DNA from: Sphingomonadales bacterium
Lineage (GTDB): Bacteria > Pseudomonadota > Alphaproteobacteria > Sphingomonadales > Govanellaceae
DNA: 64,000 nt
Direction: 5' to 3'
Assembly (NCBI GenBank): GCA_019455285.1
Contig: JACFMS010000001.1
Span: 1-64,000, forward strand
Position numbers and translations under genes: made by a program. Shown in pieces: positions 18,028 to 26,721 of the stretch; position 1 is the stretch's first letter, and each line of letters starts with the position of its first letter. Below the pieces are notes generated by a model, which did not search any database, was not told where the DNA came from, and was given only the letters and a program-made list of their open reading frames with translations.

Positions 18028-19188
18028 ATGCAGATAAACGATCCACAAACCGTCGGTATGGACGCGAAGCGTCTGCAGCGGCTGCCCAAGGCCATTGCCC
18101 GGGACATCGAGGCCGGACTTTATGACGGCGCCGTCATCGCCATCGGTCGTCATGGCCGGCTAGTGATGCACCAGGCGATCGGCTATGCCGACCGCGCCGC
18201 CGGCCGCAAGACGGCGCTGGATGATGTGTTCGGAGTGCTCTCGCTCTCCAAGACTCTGACCAATGTTCTGGTGCTCAATCGCTGCGAGCAAGGGCTGTTG
18301 CGCCTGACCATGCCGGTGGCGGAACTCATTCCCGAATTCGCCATCCTGGGCAAACAGCATATCACCATTCAACACCTGCTGGCCCATACCGGCGGCTTAG
18401 GCGGCATGCCGCCGATGCCGCTTGATCGCATGCCGCTTGAGGCCGCGATCGCCGCCGTGTGCATGTTGCCGCTGATGTCAAAGCCGGGCGAGGCGGTCAG
18501 CTACAGCGGGCTGACCGCGCATGTGGTGCTGGCCGAACTGTTGCGCCGCGCCGATGGCGGCAAGCGATCGTTCCGACAAATATTGGATGAAGATCTCTTA
18601 AAGCCGCTCGGCATGCGCGATACCGCGCTGGGACTGCGTTCGGACCTCGCCAAGCGACGCGTGCCGTTCGTCGTGCGCGATCAGCAGCCCGGCCTGTTGC
18701 CGCCGCCCATGCTGGAAAGTTACAACGAAGTGCTCAATGAGACGGCGGAGGTGCCGGCCATCGGCGTCTACTCCACCGCCGCCGACTTCTACCGCTTTTG
18801 CGAAATGCTGCGCCGCGGCGGCGAGCTGGACGGCGTGCGCCTATTGTCGCCGCTGACGCTGGACATGGCGACCCGCAACTGCACCGGCAATATGATCAAT
18901 GCGTTGTGGACCTATGCTCGGGAAAGCCGCGGCTGGGAAGATTTTCCCGCCTATCTTGGCCTTGGCTTCTCGCTGCGGGGCGAGGGCATTTTCCCGCACC
19001 ACTTCGGTACGCTGGCCTCGCCGCGCAGCTTCGGCCATGCCGGCGCCGGCGCCACCCTGTTTTGGGTCGATCCGGTTCAGGACATGAGTTTCGTCGCCCT
19101 TACCGCGGGCCTGGTGGAGGAAGCCGCCAGCGTGGAGCGCTTCCAGCGTCTGTCGGACTTGGCTCTATCATCGATCGTCGCGCCGTAG
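18028..19188 (+). CDS. Serine hydrolase of the beta-lactamase / EstB esterase family
   Basis: A 386-residue penicillin-binding-protein-fold hydrolase. The nucleophile motif SxxK is Ser72-Leu-Ser-Lys75 (in GVLSLSKTL), and the second motif is YSG in AVSYSGLTAH. The C-terminal HAGAGA replaces KTG, as is usual in EstB-type esterases. No signal peptide is evident, which points to esterase or lactonase activity in the cytoplasm rather than cell-wall work. The ATG follows GGGGGGAG closely. It lies 71 bases before the molybdenum enzyme gene on the same strand and may release an acid or alcohol substrate from an ester. Substrate unknown. Confidence 0.88.
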   Translation: MQINDPQTVGMDAKRLQRLPKAIARDIEAGLYDGAVIAIGRHGRLVMHQAIGYADRAAGRKTALDDVFGVLSLSKTLTNVLVLNRCEQGLLRLTMPVAELIPEFAILGKQHITIQHLLAHTGGLGGMPPMPLDRMPLEAAIAAVCMLPLMSKPGEAVSYSGLTAHVVLAELLRRADGGKRSFRQILDEDLLKPLGMRDTALGLRSDLAKRRVPFVVRDQQPGLLPPPMLESYNEVLNETAEVPAIGVYSTAADFYRFCEMLRRGGELDGVRLLSPLTLDMATRNCTGNMINALWTYARESRGWEDFPAYLGLGFSLRGEGIFPHHFGTLASPRSFGHAGAGATLFWVDPVQDMSFVALTAGLVEEAASVERFQRLSDLALSSIVAP

Positions 19189-19259
19189 CGGCGTTGCTTT
19201 AAGGGCGGGCTGTCAACGGCGCGCCAAATTGCGTTCTATCATCGTCTTAAGGAAACAGC

Positions 19260-22187
19260 ATGGCCACCAACGAGATTGAGACCTTGCCTAAGGCTGGCAC
19301 CACGCGCCGCGGCTTTCTCGCCCTTGGCGCTAAATCCACCGTGGCGCTGGCGCTGTGCGAGCTGGCGCCCGGCCTCAACGCCGCTTTCGTCGGCGAGGTC
19401 TTGGCGGGCACCCGCGCCATCGCCTATGCCGGCTGGGAGGATATCTACCGCAAGGAGTGGCAGTGGGACAAGGTCACCTGGGGCTCGCACACCAATGCCT
19501 GTTCGCCCGGCACTTGTCTGTTTCATGTCTATACTCGCAATGGCCTGGTCTGGCGCGAGGAGCAGGCGGCGCGCACCAAGGCCAGCAATCCCAAGTACAC
19601 TGATTACAATCCGCTCGGCTGCCAGAAGGGCTGCGCCTTTCATACCAGCTTATACAGCGGCGAACGGGTGAAATATCCCTTAAAGCGCGTTGGCGAACGC
19701 GGTGAAGGCAAATGGCAGCGCATCAGTTGGGATGAAGCGCTAACCGCCGTCGCCGACGCCATTCTCGACGCCCACCAACGGGGCGGCACATCGAGCTTCG
19801 TGCTTGACGGGCCGCACGTCCATGCCGGCAACGTCGCCTCGGCCGCCACCTTCCGCTTCATGGAATCGCTCAATGGCGTGATCACCGACCACAACATGCA
19901 AATCGGCGATACTTTTATCGGCAGCCTGATTACTCTGGGCAAGATGCAGGTCGGCTATACCCCCGACAACTTCTTTGATGCTCAGTTGGTGGTCATGACC
20001 CATGCCAACTGGTCCTATACCGCGCCGGCGTTGTATCACTTTCTCACCGAGGCGCGCTACAACGGCACTGAGATCGCCATTCTGGCGCCGGACGCCAACA
20101 CCACCACCCATGCCGCGGACATCCACATCCCGGTGAAAGTCGGAACTGATGCCGCCTTCTGGCTTGCGGCATGTCAGGTCATGATCGAAACGGGCAGCTT
20201 CAATGCCGGCTTCATCAGCGAGCAGACCGACCTGCCGCTCTTGGTGCATACCAAAACCCGCCGTTTCTTGCGCGCTGCTGAAGTGGATGGCGGGCGCGAG
20301 GACCAGCTTTATTTCTATGATAAAAAATCAGGACGCATTGCGTCGGCGCCGCGCGGCACGCTGCGGCATGACTTTGATCCGGCGCTTGACGGCGAGTATA
20401 CCGTGACTCTGCGCGACGGCGCGAAAGCCACGGTGACGCCGGTATTTGCCTTGCTGCGCCGCCAACTCGATCAGCGCTACCGTCCGGAACAGGCGCAAGA
20501 GCTTAGCGGCGTGCATGCCTCGGTGATCCGGGATATGGCGGCCAAGATCGCCAGTCGGCGCACCTGCGCCTACATCGGCTTTAGCAGCGGCAAGCATTAC
20601 CATGGCGACCTGATGGAGCGCAGCCTGCTGTTGGCCATGGCCTTGAGCGGCAATGTCGGCAAGCCCGGCACTGGCATCGCCATCTGGTCTTTTCCTGCGG
20701 ACGGCATCTCCATGCTGGCCGGGATGGAGCGGCCGATCGCCCAGGGGGGCATGGCCGCCGGCGCCGAATATGTCCAGGCGCTGGCGCGCGAACTTGCCGC
20801 AGAGGACCCCGAAATCACCGAGGAATTGGTACACATCGAAATGATGAAGCGGATGAGCCGCCGTCTTGGCCACTCGCCGTCAGCCTTCTGGTTCTACAAT
20901 CACGTCGGTTACGACAAGTTATGGAATCGCCGTGAGTGGCAGGATCCAGCCATGCCGCGCTCATTTGGCGACTATATGAAGGAGGCGCAGGCAAAAGGCT
21001 GGTGGGATGGCCTGGTGCTGCCGCCGCCGGGCAAGCCGCCGGAAGTGCTGATGTACATCGGCAACAACCCGCTGCGGCGGGTGCGCAGCGGCAATGTCCA
21101 GTATCCGACCGAGCTTTTCCCCAAGGTCAAGACCATCTTCACCGTGGAGACGCGGCTGTCATCCTCGGCCATGTACTGCGACTATGTTTTGCCGGCGGCG
21201 TGGTACTATGAAAAGCAGGATATGACGCTGTCGATGACCGCCAGTCCCTATATCTCGCTCATCGAAAAGGCGACCGAGCCGGTAGGCGAGGCGATGGAGG
21301 AATGGCGCATCTATGGCCGGCTGCTTAAAACCATTGCCGAGCGCGCCGCCGAGCGCGGCGTCGAAAGCTTTGTCGATCGTTTCGGACAATCGCATCGCTA
21401 TGCCGATCTTTATCACCATTACACGCTCGGCGGCGCGATCGAGGATCACGACGCGGCGGTGCGGGAAATGGTGGCGGTGAAAGTCGCCACCGGTATTTTC
21501 CCGCGTGATTACAGCTACGATCAGTTTCGCCGCGATGGTACCGTGACGCTGCACGGCATGGGCGTTACTTTTCAGAAACACGCCGTGGCCAATGAATTCG
21601 ACCCCAAGAAGCCGTTTTATAGCCTGCGCTGGCATACGGAGGAGAAAGTACCCTACCCGACCTACGCCCGGCGCATGCAGTTCTATATCGATCACGAATG
21701 GTTCCTCGAAGTCGGTGAAGAGCTGCCGGTGCACAAGGATATTCCACCGATCGGCGGCAATTATCCTTTCCGCATCACCAGCGGCCATCCGCGAATCAGC
21801 ATCAACTCGGTGCATCTGGCCAACCCGCAGCTCAATCGCTTGCACCGCGGCCAGCCGGTGATGTTCATGAACGATGCGGAAGCGGCGGCGCTCGGCATCG
21901 CCGACAGCGAGATGGTGCGGGTATATAATGATGTCGGCGAATTCGAGATCATGGTCAGCCTGCAGGCCTGCGTCGCGCCCAAGCAGGTCATCGTCTATTA
22001 CTGGGAGCCTTACCAGTTCCGCGGTTGGCAAAATTTCGACGGCGTGCTGGTCGGCATGCCCAAGGCCATTCACTTCGCCGGCGGCTACGAGCAGTTGCGC
22101 TACTTCTACATGCACGGCAGCCCCCATGCCTCGGTAGATCGCGGCGTGCGCGTGGGCGTGGAAAAATTGAGTCGAGGAGTTGCCTGA
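19260..22187 (+). CDS. Tat-exported Mo-bisMGD oxidoreductase, catalytic alpha subunit (ethylbenzene/steroid C25 dehydrogenase type)
   Basis: A 975-residue type II DMSO-reductase-family subunit. The N-terminus has the twin-arginine signal TTRRGFLALGAKS (Arg16-Arg17), so it folds with cofactor and goes to the periplasm. The FS0 cluster ligands are His77, Cys81, Cys86 and Cys121: HX3C is standard, but the second gap is CX4C where NarG has CX3C. Asp217 in MQIGDTFIG aligns by eye with the Asp that ligates molybdenum in NarG/EbdA. GTDAAFW, SSSAMYCDYVLPAAW and the C-terminal cofactor domain (ITSGHPRISINSVH) are all present. Relatives hydroxylate hydrocarbons or steroid side chains with water, or reduce chlorate, selenate or nitrate. 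The catabolic neighbours favour hydroxylation. The beta gene begins within its stop codon. Confidence 0.92.
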   Translation: MATNEIETLPKAGTTRRGFLALGAKSTVALALCELAPGLNAAFVGEVLAGTRAIAYAGWEDIYRKEWQWDKVTWGSHTNACSPGTCLFHVYTRNGLVWREEQAARTKASNPKYTDYNPLGCQKGCAFHTSLYSGERVKYPLKRVGERGEGKWQRISWDEALTAVADAILDAHQRGGTSSFVLDGPHVHAGNVASAATFRFMESLNGVITDHNMQIGDTFIGSLITLGKMQVGYTPDNFFDAQLVVMTHANWSYTAPALYHFLTEARYNGTEIAILAPDANTTTHAADIHIPVKVGTDAAFWLAACQVMIETGSFNAGFISEQTDLPLLVHTKTRRFLRAAEVDGGREDQLYFYDKKSGRIASAPRGTLRHDFDPALDGEYTVTLRDGAKATVTPVFALLRRQLDQRYRPEQAQELSGVHASVIRDMAAKIASRRTCAYIGFSSGKHYHGDLMERSLLLAMALSGNVGKPGTGIAIWSFPADGISMLAGMERPIAQGGMAAGAEYVQALARELAAEDPEITEELVHIEMMKRMSRRLGHSPSAFWFYNHVGYDKLWNRREWQDPAMPRSFGDYMKEAQAKGWWDGLVLPPPGKPPEVLMYIGNNPLRRVRSGNVQYPTELFPKVKTIFTVETRLSSSAMYCDYVLPAAWYYEKQDMTLSMTASPYISLIEKATEPVGEAMEEWRIYGRLLKTIAERAAERGVESFVDRFGQSHRYADLYHHYTLGGAIEDHDAAVREMVAVKVATGIFPRDYSYDQFRRDGTVTLHGMGVTFQKHAVANEFDPKKPFYSLRWHTEEKVPYPTYARRMQFYIDHEWFLEVGEELPVHKDIPPIGGNYPFRITSGHPRISINSVHLANPQLNRLHRGQPVMFMNDAEAAALGIADSEMVRVYNDVGEFEIMVSLQACVAPKQVIVYYWEPYQFRGWQNFDGVLVGMPKAIHFAGGYEQLRYFYMHGSPHASVDRGVRVGVEKLSRGVA

Positions 22188-23266
22188 TGGTTTACGCACC
22201 CCAGGGAAGCAAGCGGGATCTGGTCAAGGCCAAACGGCAACTCGCCACCGTCATCGATTTGAATAAGTGCATGGGCTGCCAGACTTGCGTGGTGGCGTGC
22301 AAAAATTTGTGGACGGTGCGCGACGGCACCGATCATATGCGCTGGATGAATGTCACCACCTATCCTGGCCATGGCTACCCGCGCGATTATGAGCACAAGG
22401 GCGGCGGTTTTCGCGATGGCGAACCGCAGCCGGGCGTGCTCACCACCATGAGCGATTGCGGCGATCATTTCCAGTTCAACCACGATGAAGTGCTCAATCA
22501 GGGCAAAGGCAACGCCGCGCGCTTTGAACCGAAAACGGCGAGCGGCGAGACGCCGTCATGGGGCTATAACTGGGACGAGGACAGAGGCGGCGGCGAATGG
22601 CCGAATGGCTATCGCTTCTATTTGCCGCGCATGTGCTATCATTGCAGCAATCCGCCTTGTCTGCAGGCTTGTCCCACCAATGCCATCTACAAGCGCGAAG
22701 AGGACGGCATCGTGCTCATCGATCAGGAGCGCTGCCGCGGCCATCGCCACTGTGTCGAGGCCTGCCCCTATAAGGCCATCTACTTCAATCCCGTCCATGA
22801 GACGAGCGAGAAGTGCATCCTGTGCTTTCCCCGGGTGGAGAAAAAAATCGCGCCCGCTTGCAATCGTCAATGTCCCGGCCGCACCCGCGCCTTCGGCTAT
22901 CTCGACGATGTGGAGTCGCAGGTTCACAAACTGGTGCGGGTGTGGCGCGTGGCGTTGCCGCTGCATCCGGAATACGGCACCGAGCCCAATGTCTATTATA
23001 TTCCGCCATGGTCGCCGCTTGCCTATGACGATGAGGGCAAACTCACCGATCAGATGCGCATTCCCGTCTCGCAACTGGAAGAATTGTTCGGCCCGGCGGT
23101 GCGTCAGTCGCTTGAGCTCCTCGGCCGCGAGCGGGCGAAGAAAAGAAAGGGCGAGCCCTCGGAGCTGATGGATATTCTCATCAGTCGGGTCTGGGAGGAT
23201 CGTTTCGGCGGCTTTACCGAGGCCCCGCTTGAACCGCATGCCGCGAAGGGAGGGCACAAGTCGTGA
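22187..23266 (+). CDS. Four-cluster Fe-S beta subunit of the molybdenum enzyme
   Basis: A 359-residue electron-transfer subunit. Its ATG shares a base with the alpha stop (TGATG) and has GAGGAG upstream; an in-frame ATG at 22025 lies inside alpha and is rejected. Ferredoxin-like motifs, in order: CMGCQTCVVACKN (Cys28, 31, 34, 38), CYHCSNPPCLQACP, CRGHRHCVEACP and CILCFPRVEKKIAPACNRQCPGR. In the third, a His stands where a fourth cluster cysteine would be, as expected for the [3Fe-4S] cluster of this family (other members have an aromatic residue or similar there). It passes electrons from alpha to the haem subunit. No signal of its own, so it probably travels with alpha. Confidence 0.94.
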   Translation: MVYAPQGSKRDLVKAKRQLATVIDLNKCMGCQTCVVACKNLWTVRDGTDHMRWMNVTTYPGHGYPRDYEHKGGGFRDGEPQPGVLTTMSDCGDHFQFNHDEVLNQGKGNAARFEPKTASGETPSWGYNWDEDRGGGEWPNGYRFYLPRMCYHCSNPPCLQACPTNAIYKREEDGIVLIDQERCRGHRHCVEACPYKAIYFNPVHETSEKCILCFPRVEKKIAPACNRQCPGRTRAFGYLDDVESQVHKLVRVWRVALPLHPEYGTEPNVYYIPPWSPLAYDDEGKLTDQMRIPVSQLEELFGPAVRQSLELLGRERAKKRKGEPSELMDILISRVWEDRFGGFTEAPLEPHAAKGGHKS

Positions 23267-23907
23267 AGGTCGTCAAGGTTTCCACCGCCGCCGCCGCGCT
23301 TTCTGATCCGCTCTCGCCTTATTGGTCGAGCGCCGCCAAGGAACGGCTGTCGATGATGCCAACGCCGCTGGCCATGGTCGATGAAGTGTCACCGTTTCTC
23401 GCCATCAGCAACGATCATGGCAGCGTCGAGGAGGCGGAAGTGGCGGCGCTGCATGATGGGCGGACGTTGACGCTGCGCTTGTCCTGGGCAATGCCGAAGG
23501 CGGCCGATAAAATCGATGACTTGGACCGCTTCGTCGATGCCGCAGCAGTCATTTTCCCGCTCGCTCGGAATGCCAGCGCCATGACCATGGGCGCAAAGGG
23601 TCAACCCACCAACGCCTGGTACTGGAAAGCGGGCAAGCCGCATCCTTATGACGTCATTGCCGAAGGCTTCGGCTCCAGCCAACGTCACGACGGCGCGACG
23701 AGCAGCTTAAGCGCGCGAGCCATTCACGCCGATGGACGTTGGCATGTGGTCTTTCAGCGGCCGCTGGAGACCAGCCGGGACAGGGTGCGATTCGTGCCCG
23801 GCAAAAAAACCGGCATTGCGTTTGCGATCTGGGATGGCCGCAATCGCGAACGTTCCGGCCGCAAGTCCTTCTCCGGCGAATTCATCCCGCTGGAAATCGC
23901 CGGCTAG
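23263..23907 (+). CDS. Haem-b gamma subunit of the molybdenum enzyme (EbdC/DdhC/ClrC-like)
   Basis: A 214-residue subunit starting with GTG at 23263, overlapping the beta stop (GTGA). The segment ARNASAMTMGAKGQPTNAWYWKAGKPHP is typical of EbdC-type subunits; one of Met107/Met109 is the likely axial ligand of haem b, the other being a lysine in this family. The C-terminal GKKTGIAFAIWDG and ERSGRKSFSGEFIPLEI match the family end. It takes electrons from the last Fe-S cluster and gives them to a periplasmic acceptor. No signal peptide is seen at the N-terminus, so export with alpha is inferred. A soluble haem subunit argues against a membrane nitrate reductase (NarI type). Confidence 0.88.
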   Translation: MKVVKVSTAAAALSDPLSPYWSSAAKERLSMMPTPLAMVDEVSPFLAISNDHGSVEEAEVAALHDGRTLTLRLSWAMPKAADKIDDLDRFVDAAAVIFPLARNASAMTMGAKGQPTNAWYWKAGKPHPYDVIAEGFGSSQRHDGATSSLSARAIHADGRWHVVFQRPLETSRDRVRFVPGKKTGIAFAIWDGRNRERSGRKSFSGEFIPLEIAG

Positions 23908-23922
23908 AGCAGGATCACAAGC

Positions 23923-24594
23923 ATGGAAAACGGCATGATGGGTGAACGCGGACTATGTGCTGAAGATCGCTCCTCGGCGCCGCCCAGCCTTGCCGGCGTT
24001 AGTGCCGGTCACGCGGCGCGCTGCGATCTTTACCGTCTGTTCGCTCAGGCCTTTCGTCATCCAAGCGATGAGATGGCGGAGCTTGTTGCCGAATTGCAGC
24101 AAGCCGTCGCTGGCCATCCCAACCCCGTAGCGTCGCCAATCATCGCGATGCCGCCGCTGGCCGAGCTCAGTCAGCGCTATACGCAATTATTCGAGGCAAG
24201 CAACGGACGCAGCGCCATTTCCCTGCACGAGTCGGACTTCGTGTCGAAAACGCGGGCGACGGTGTGGGAGGATATCGTACGCTTCTATGAGCATTTCGGG
24301 CTGAACTACAATGGCCAGAGCATCCGGCTGTGGCCCGATCATTTGGCCCTGGAGTTGGAATGCCTGCACTACCTGGTATTTCTGGAATCCGGCATGCGCA
24401 CCGATGCGGAACCGCTGCTGCGGGCAGAGCGGGATTTTATCGATCGCCATCTGCTGACGTGGCTGCCGGAACTCTTGCGGCGGCTGAAGGATGCGCCGCA
24501 GGCGGAGCCTTACGCAGCGCTTGTCGCATGGCTTTATGACTGCCTGCGCGCTGATCGGGCGTGGCTGGAGCAGGCCATTGCAGATATGAATTAG
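23923..24594 (+). CDS. TorD/NarJ-family cofactor-insertion chaperone
   Basis: A 223-residue all-helical protein of the TorD/DmsD group, which binds the alpha subunit and its Tat signal until molybdenum cofactor is inserted. Family marks are CDLYRLFAQAFRHPSDEM, LSQRYTQLFE and WEDIVRFYEHFGL followed by PDHLALELECLHYLVFLE. It lies 15 bases after the gamma gene, last in the operon, the same order as ebdABCD, ddhABDC-like and clrABDC-like sets (though position varies). Its stop overlaps the convergent DUF35 gene by four bases. Confidence 0.88.
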   Translation: MENGMMGERGLCAEDRSSAPPSLAGVSAGHAARCDLYRLFAQAFRHPSDEMAELVAELQQAVAGHPNPVASPIIAMPPLAELSQRYTQLFEASNGRSAISLHESDFVSKTRATVWEDIVRFYEHFGLNYNGQSIRLWPDHLALELECLHYLVFLESGMRTDAEPLLRAERDFIDRHLLTWLPELLRRLKDAPQAEPYAALVAWLYDCLRADRAWLEQAIADMN

Positions 24595-24995
24595 GCGGCG
24601 ACGGGTCTGAATTGGGGCAGGCTGATTGCTCCCCGCTTTTCAAACGCCACTTCAACTGGCAGACCCACTCGCACGGTTTCCGGCGCGCAGCCGATGATGT
24701 TCGCCATCATGCGCGGTCCTTCCTGCAGGTCGATCACCGCCACCACATAGGGCGCATCAGCTTCAAAGCCGACGCAGGGCGCGGCGTGCACCACCGAATA
24801 AGTGTGCACCGCGCCGCGGCCGCTTGCCGGCCGCCATTCCAGCGCGCCGCCGTAGCAATGCGGGCACCAGGAGCGGGGATAGAACAGATAACGGGCGCAG
24901 GCCGCGCAATATTGCAGCAACAGCTTGCCATTGGCGGCAGCCTCCCAGTAAGGAGCCGAAGCGGCGGAGATTGCGGGGAGCGGTTTTTCCGTCAT
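24591..24995 (-). CDS. DUF35 OB-fold/zinc-ribbon protein, partner of the thiolase-fold protein
   Basis: A 134-residue protein. The zinc ribbon is LLLQYCAACARYLFYPRSWCPHC (CxxC...CxxC); then GRGAVHTYSVVHAAP and the OB-fold end VGLPVEVAFEKR. Start at 24995 (MTEKPLPAISAASAPYWEAA) leaves four bases after the thiolase stop; a further in-frame start at 25052 would sit inside that gene. In steroid-degrading bacteria DUF35 proteins or domains bind thiolase-fold partners such as Ltp2 and are needed for retro-aldol cleavage of side-chain CoA esters. The tight pairing here suggests the same kind of complex. It is the last gene of the operon starting at 29393. Confidence 0.88.
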   Translation of the reverse strand: MTEKPLPAISAASAPYWEAAANGKLLLQYCAACARYLFYPRSWCPHCYGGALEWRPASGRGAVHTYSVVHAAPCVGFEADAPYVVAVIDLQEGPRMMANIIGCAPETVRVGLPVEVAFEKRGAISLPQFRPVAA

Positions 24996-24999
24996 GGCG

Positions 25000-26187
25000 T
25001 TACGCCTCGCGTGAGAGAATGAGCGTGCTGTGATCGGCCTGCATGCCGCCATAGCAATGCACCAGCGCGGCGCGGGCGTTCTCTGCCTGCCTCGCGCCGG
25101 CTTGGTTCATCACCTGCAAGGCGCCTTCGACGATCATCGACAGGCCGGAGGCGTCCCCCGTGTGACCGTAGGACAACAGGCCGCCATAGGTATTGAGCGG
25201 CAGGTCGCCGCCGGGAAGGATGCGTCCCGAGGCAACGAGCGCGCCGCCTTCGCCCTTGCGACAGAAACCCAGATCCTCCAGGCAGATGATCGGCATGGCG
25301 GAGAAGGCGTCATAAATCTCGATAACATCGATGTCATTGGGAACCATATCAGCGCTGCGGAACGCCTGCGCGCCCGCCTCGCGTGTCCCGACCGATATGT
25401 TGAAGGCGTCAGTTTGGCTTTGATAGCCGTGGGAGTGAAATTCGCCCATGCCGCGGATATAGGCGGGTTGCGCGCTGATCCGGCGCGCCAGTTCGCCGGT
25501 AGTGACCAAAATGACGCCGCCGCCTTCGCACGGCACCGAGCAATCAAGGAGATGAAACGGCGAGGCGATGAGGGCTGACTGAAGCACATCCTCTACGCTG
25601 ATCTCGCCGCGGGAGCGCATGTAGGCATGAGGGTGGCGCAGCGCCCAGGCGCGCGCCGCCACGGAGACCGCGGCAAGCTGTTCCGGCGTGGTGCCATAGT
25701 CGGCCATGTGCCGCGTGGCGAGGAGCGCGTACATGGCCGGGATTGTCGGTCCGTAGGGAAGTTCGAATTGGGGGTGAAAAATCTTCGACATACTGCGCCG
25801 GCCGGCTTCGTCCAGACGCGGGAATTTGCCGGCGCCGGCGCACAACACCGCCTCAGCCCGGCCGTCGGCGATGGCGAGCGCCGCGCGCTGGATCATTAGC
25901 CCGTAACTGGCGCCGCCGGCGAACATGGTTTCCGACAGCACCGTGCGTAACCCCAGCTCATCGCCGAAACGTTCGTGCATGAGAATATCCGGATGGTCGC
26001 CGGCCATGTCCGCCGGCGGCACCAGGAGGCCGTCGATGTCGCGCGCCTTGAGTGGCCATTTCGCCAAGGCGCGCGACAAAACTTCTCGATAAAGATCCAG
26101 CGTGGAGAGTTCCGGATAGCGTCCCGGCGGCAGCTCGAACACAGCGGCGATGGCCGGCTCGTTGCGCAAATGCCGCCGCGCGCTCAT
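25000..26187 (-). CDS. Thiolase-fold protein (SCPx/Ltp2-like) lacking the usual nucleophilic Cys
   Basis: A 395-residue thiolase-superfamily protein of the lipid-transfer (SCPx) branch. The segment where thiolases carry the acylated Cys reads RTVLSETMFAGGASYGLMIQ, with no cysteine. The His loop is NTYGGLLSYGHTGDASG, and the second cysteine region reads ALVHCYGGMQADH. Cys-less thiolase folds such as Ltp2 act as retro-aldolases together with DUF35 proteins in steroid side-chain degradation. Here the DUF35 gene follows after four bases, which supports an aldolase or lyase rather than a thiolase. Its ATG overlaps the SnoaL-like stop by four bases. Function is inferred; alignment is by eye. Confidence 0.85.
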   Translation of the reverse strand: MSARRHLRNEPAIAAVFELPPGRYPELSTLDLYREVLSRALAKWPLKARDIDGLLVPPADMAGDHPDILMHERFGDELGLRTVLSETMFAGGASYGLMIQRAALAIADGRAEAVLCAGAGKFPRLDEAGRRSMSKIFHPQFELPYGPTIPAMYALLATRHMADYGTTPEQLAAVSVAARAWALRHPHAYMRSRGEISVEDVLQSALIASPFHLLDCSVPCEGGGVILVTTGELARRISAQPAYIRGMGEFHSHGYQSQTDAFNISVGTREAGAQAFRSADMVPNDIDVIEIYDAFSAMPIICLEDLGFCRKGEGGALVASGRILPGGDLPLNTYGGLLSYGHTGDASGLSMIVEGALQVMNQAGARQAENARAALVHCYGGMQADHSTLILSREA

Positions 26188-26696
26188 GGTTGCTGTCCGC
26201 TCATCGGGCTGTCGGTGTAGATATCGGTGAGGATGCGCGGGTCGAACCAGTTCTCGGCGACCTCGATGGTCTTGATCTGCCAGCCCAGTCTGGTGTCGGC
26301 GCGCGCCACCTCCATACGGTAAGCGCCGCCGGCGGACAACAGCGCGCCGCCGCGGCTGACGCCGGTATCATGCATGGCGAATACAAAGGCGCGGGCCACC
26401 GCGTGCGCGCCGTCATCATCCAATTCGACATGGGTGTTGGTAATGTAATGCTGCACCGCCTGCACTTTCGGCCGTAAGTCCCGCATGATGTTAATCAGGA
26501 TATCGATGCCCTTGAAGGGCGGCGCTACGGCGTCATGCCGGGCAATCACGTCATCGGCGATCACCAGCCGCATGTCATCCTCGTTCCATTCATCCAAGGC
26601 CCGGCCATAACGGGCCAACAATTCAGCGATGGCGACGCGCGCTTCCAGGCGCTCCAGGCGTTTGGCAAGGGCTTGCAAGTCGTGGGCGGCGGTCAT
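26184..26696 (-). CDS. SnoaL/NTF2-like protein
   Basis: A 170-residue cone-fold protein of the SnoaL-like group used by hydratases, isomerases and dehydratases of polyketide and sterol chemistry. The pattern is LEARVAIAELLARYGRALDEWNEDDMRLVIADDV, then PKVQAVQHYITNTHVELDDDGAHAVARAFVFAMH and VARADTRLGWQIKTIEV. Start at 26696 has AAGGAGA at suitable spacing, 25 bases after the oxidase stop; an ATG at 26729 would overlap that gene. Its place between the FAD oxidase and the thiolase-fold protein suggests a hydration or isomerisation step in the same path. No catalytic assignment can be made. Confidence 0.82.
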   Translation of the reverse strand: MTAAHDLQALAKRLERLEARVAIAELLARYGRALDEWNEDDMRLVIADDVIARHDAVAPPFKGIDILINIMRDLRPKVQAVQHYITNTHVELDDDGAHAVARAFVFAMHDTGVSRGGALLSAGGAYRMEVARADTRLGWQIKTIEVAENWFDPRILTDIYTDSPMSGQQP

Positions 26697-26721
26697 TTCT
26701 TCCGGTCTCCTTAAATCCAGG

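Noticed and set aside
19260-24594. Respiratory nitrate reductase (narGHJI)
   Set aside because: The last subunit is a soluble EbdC-type haem protein, not a NarI membrane protein; alpha has a Tat signal, and the neighbours are catabolic.
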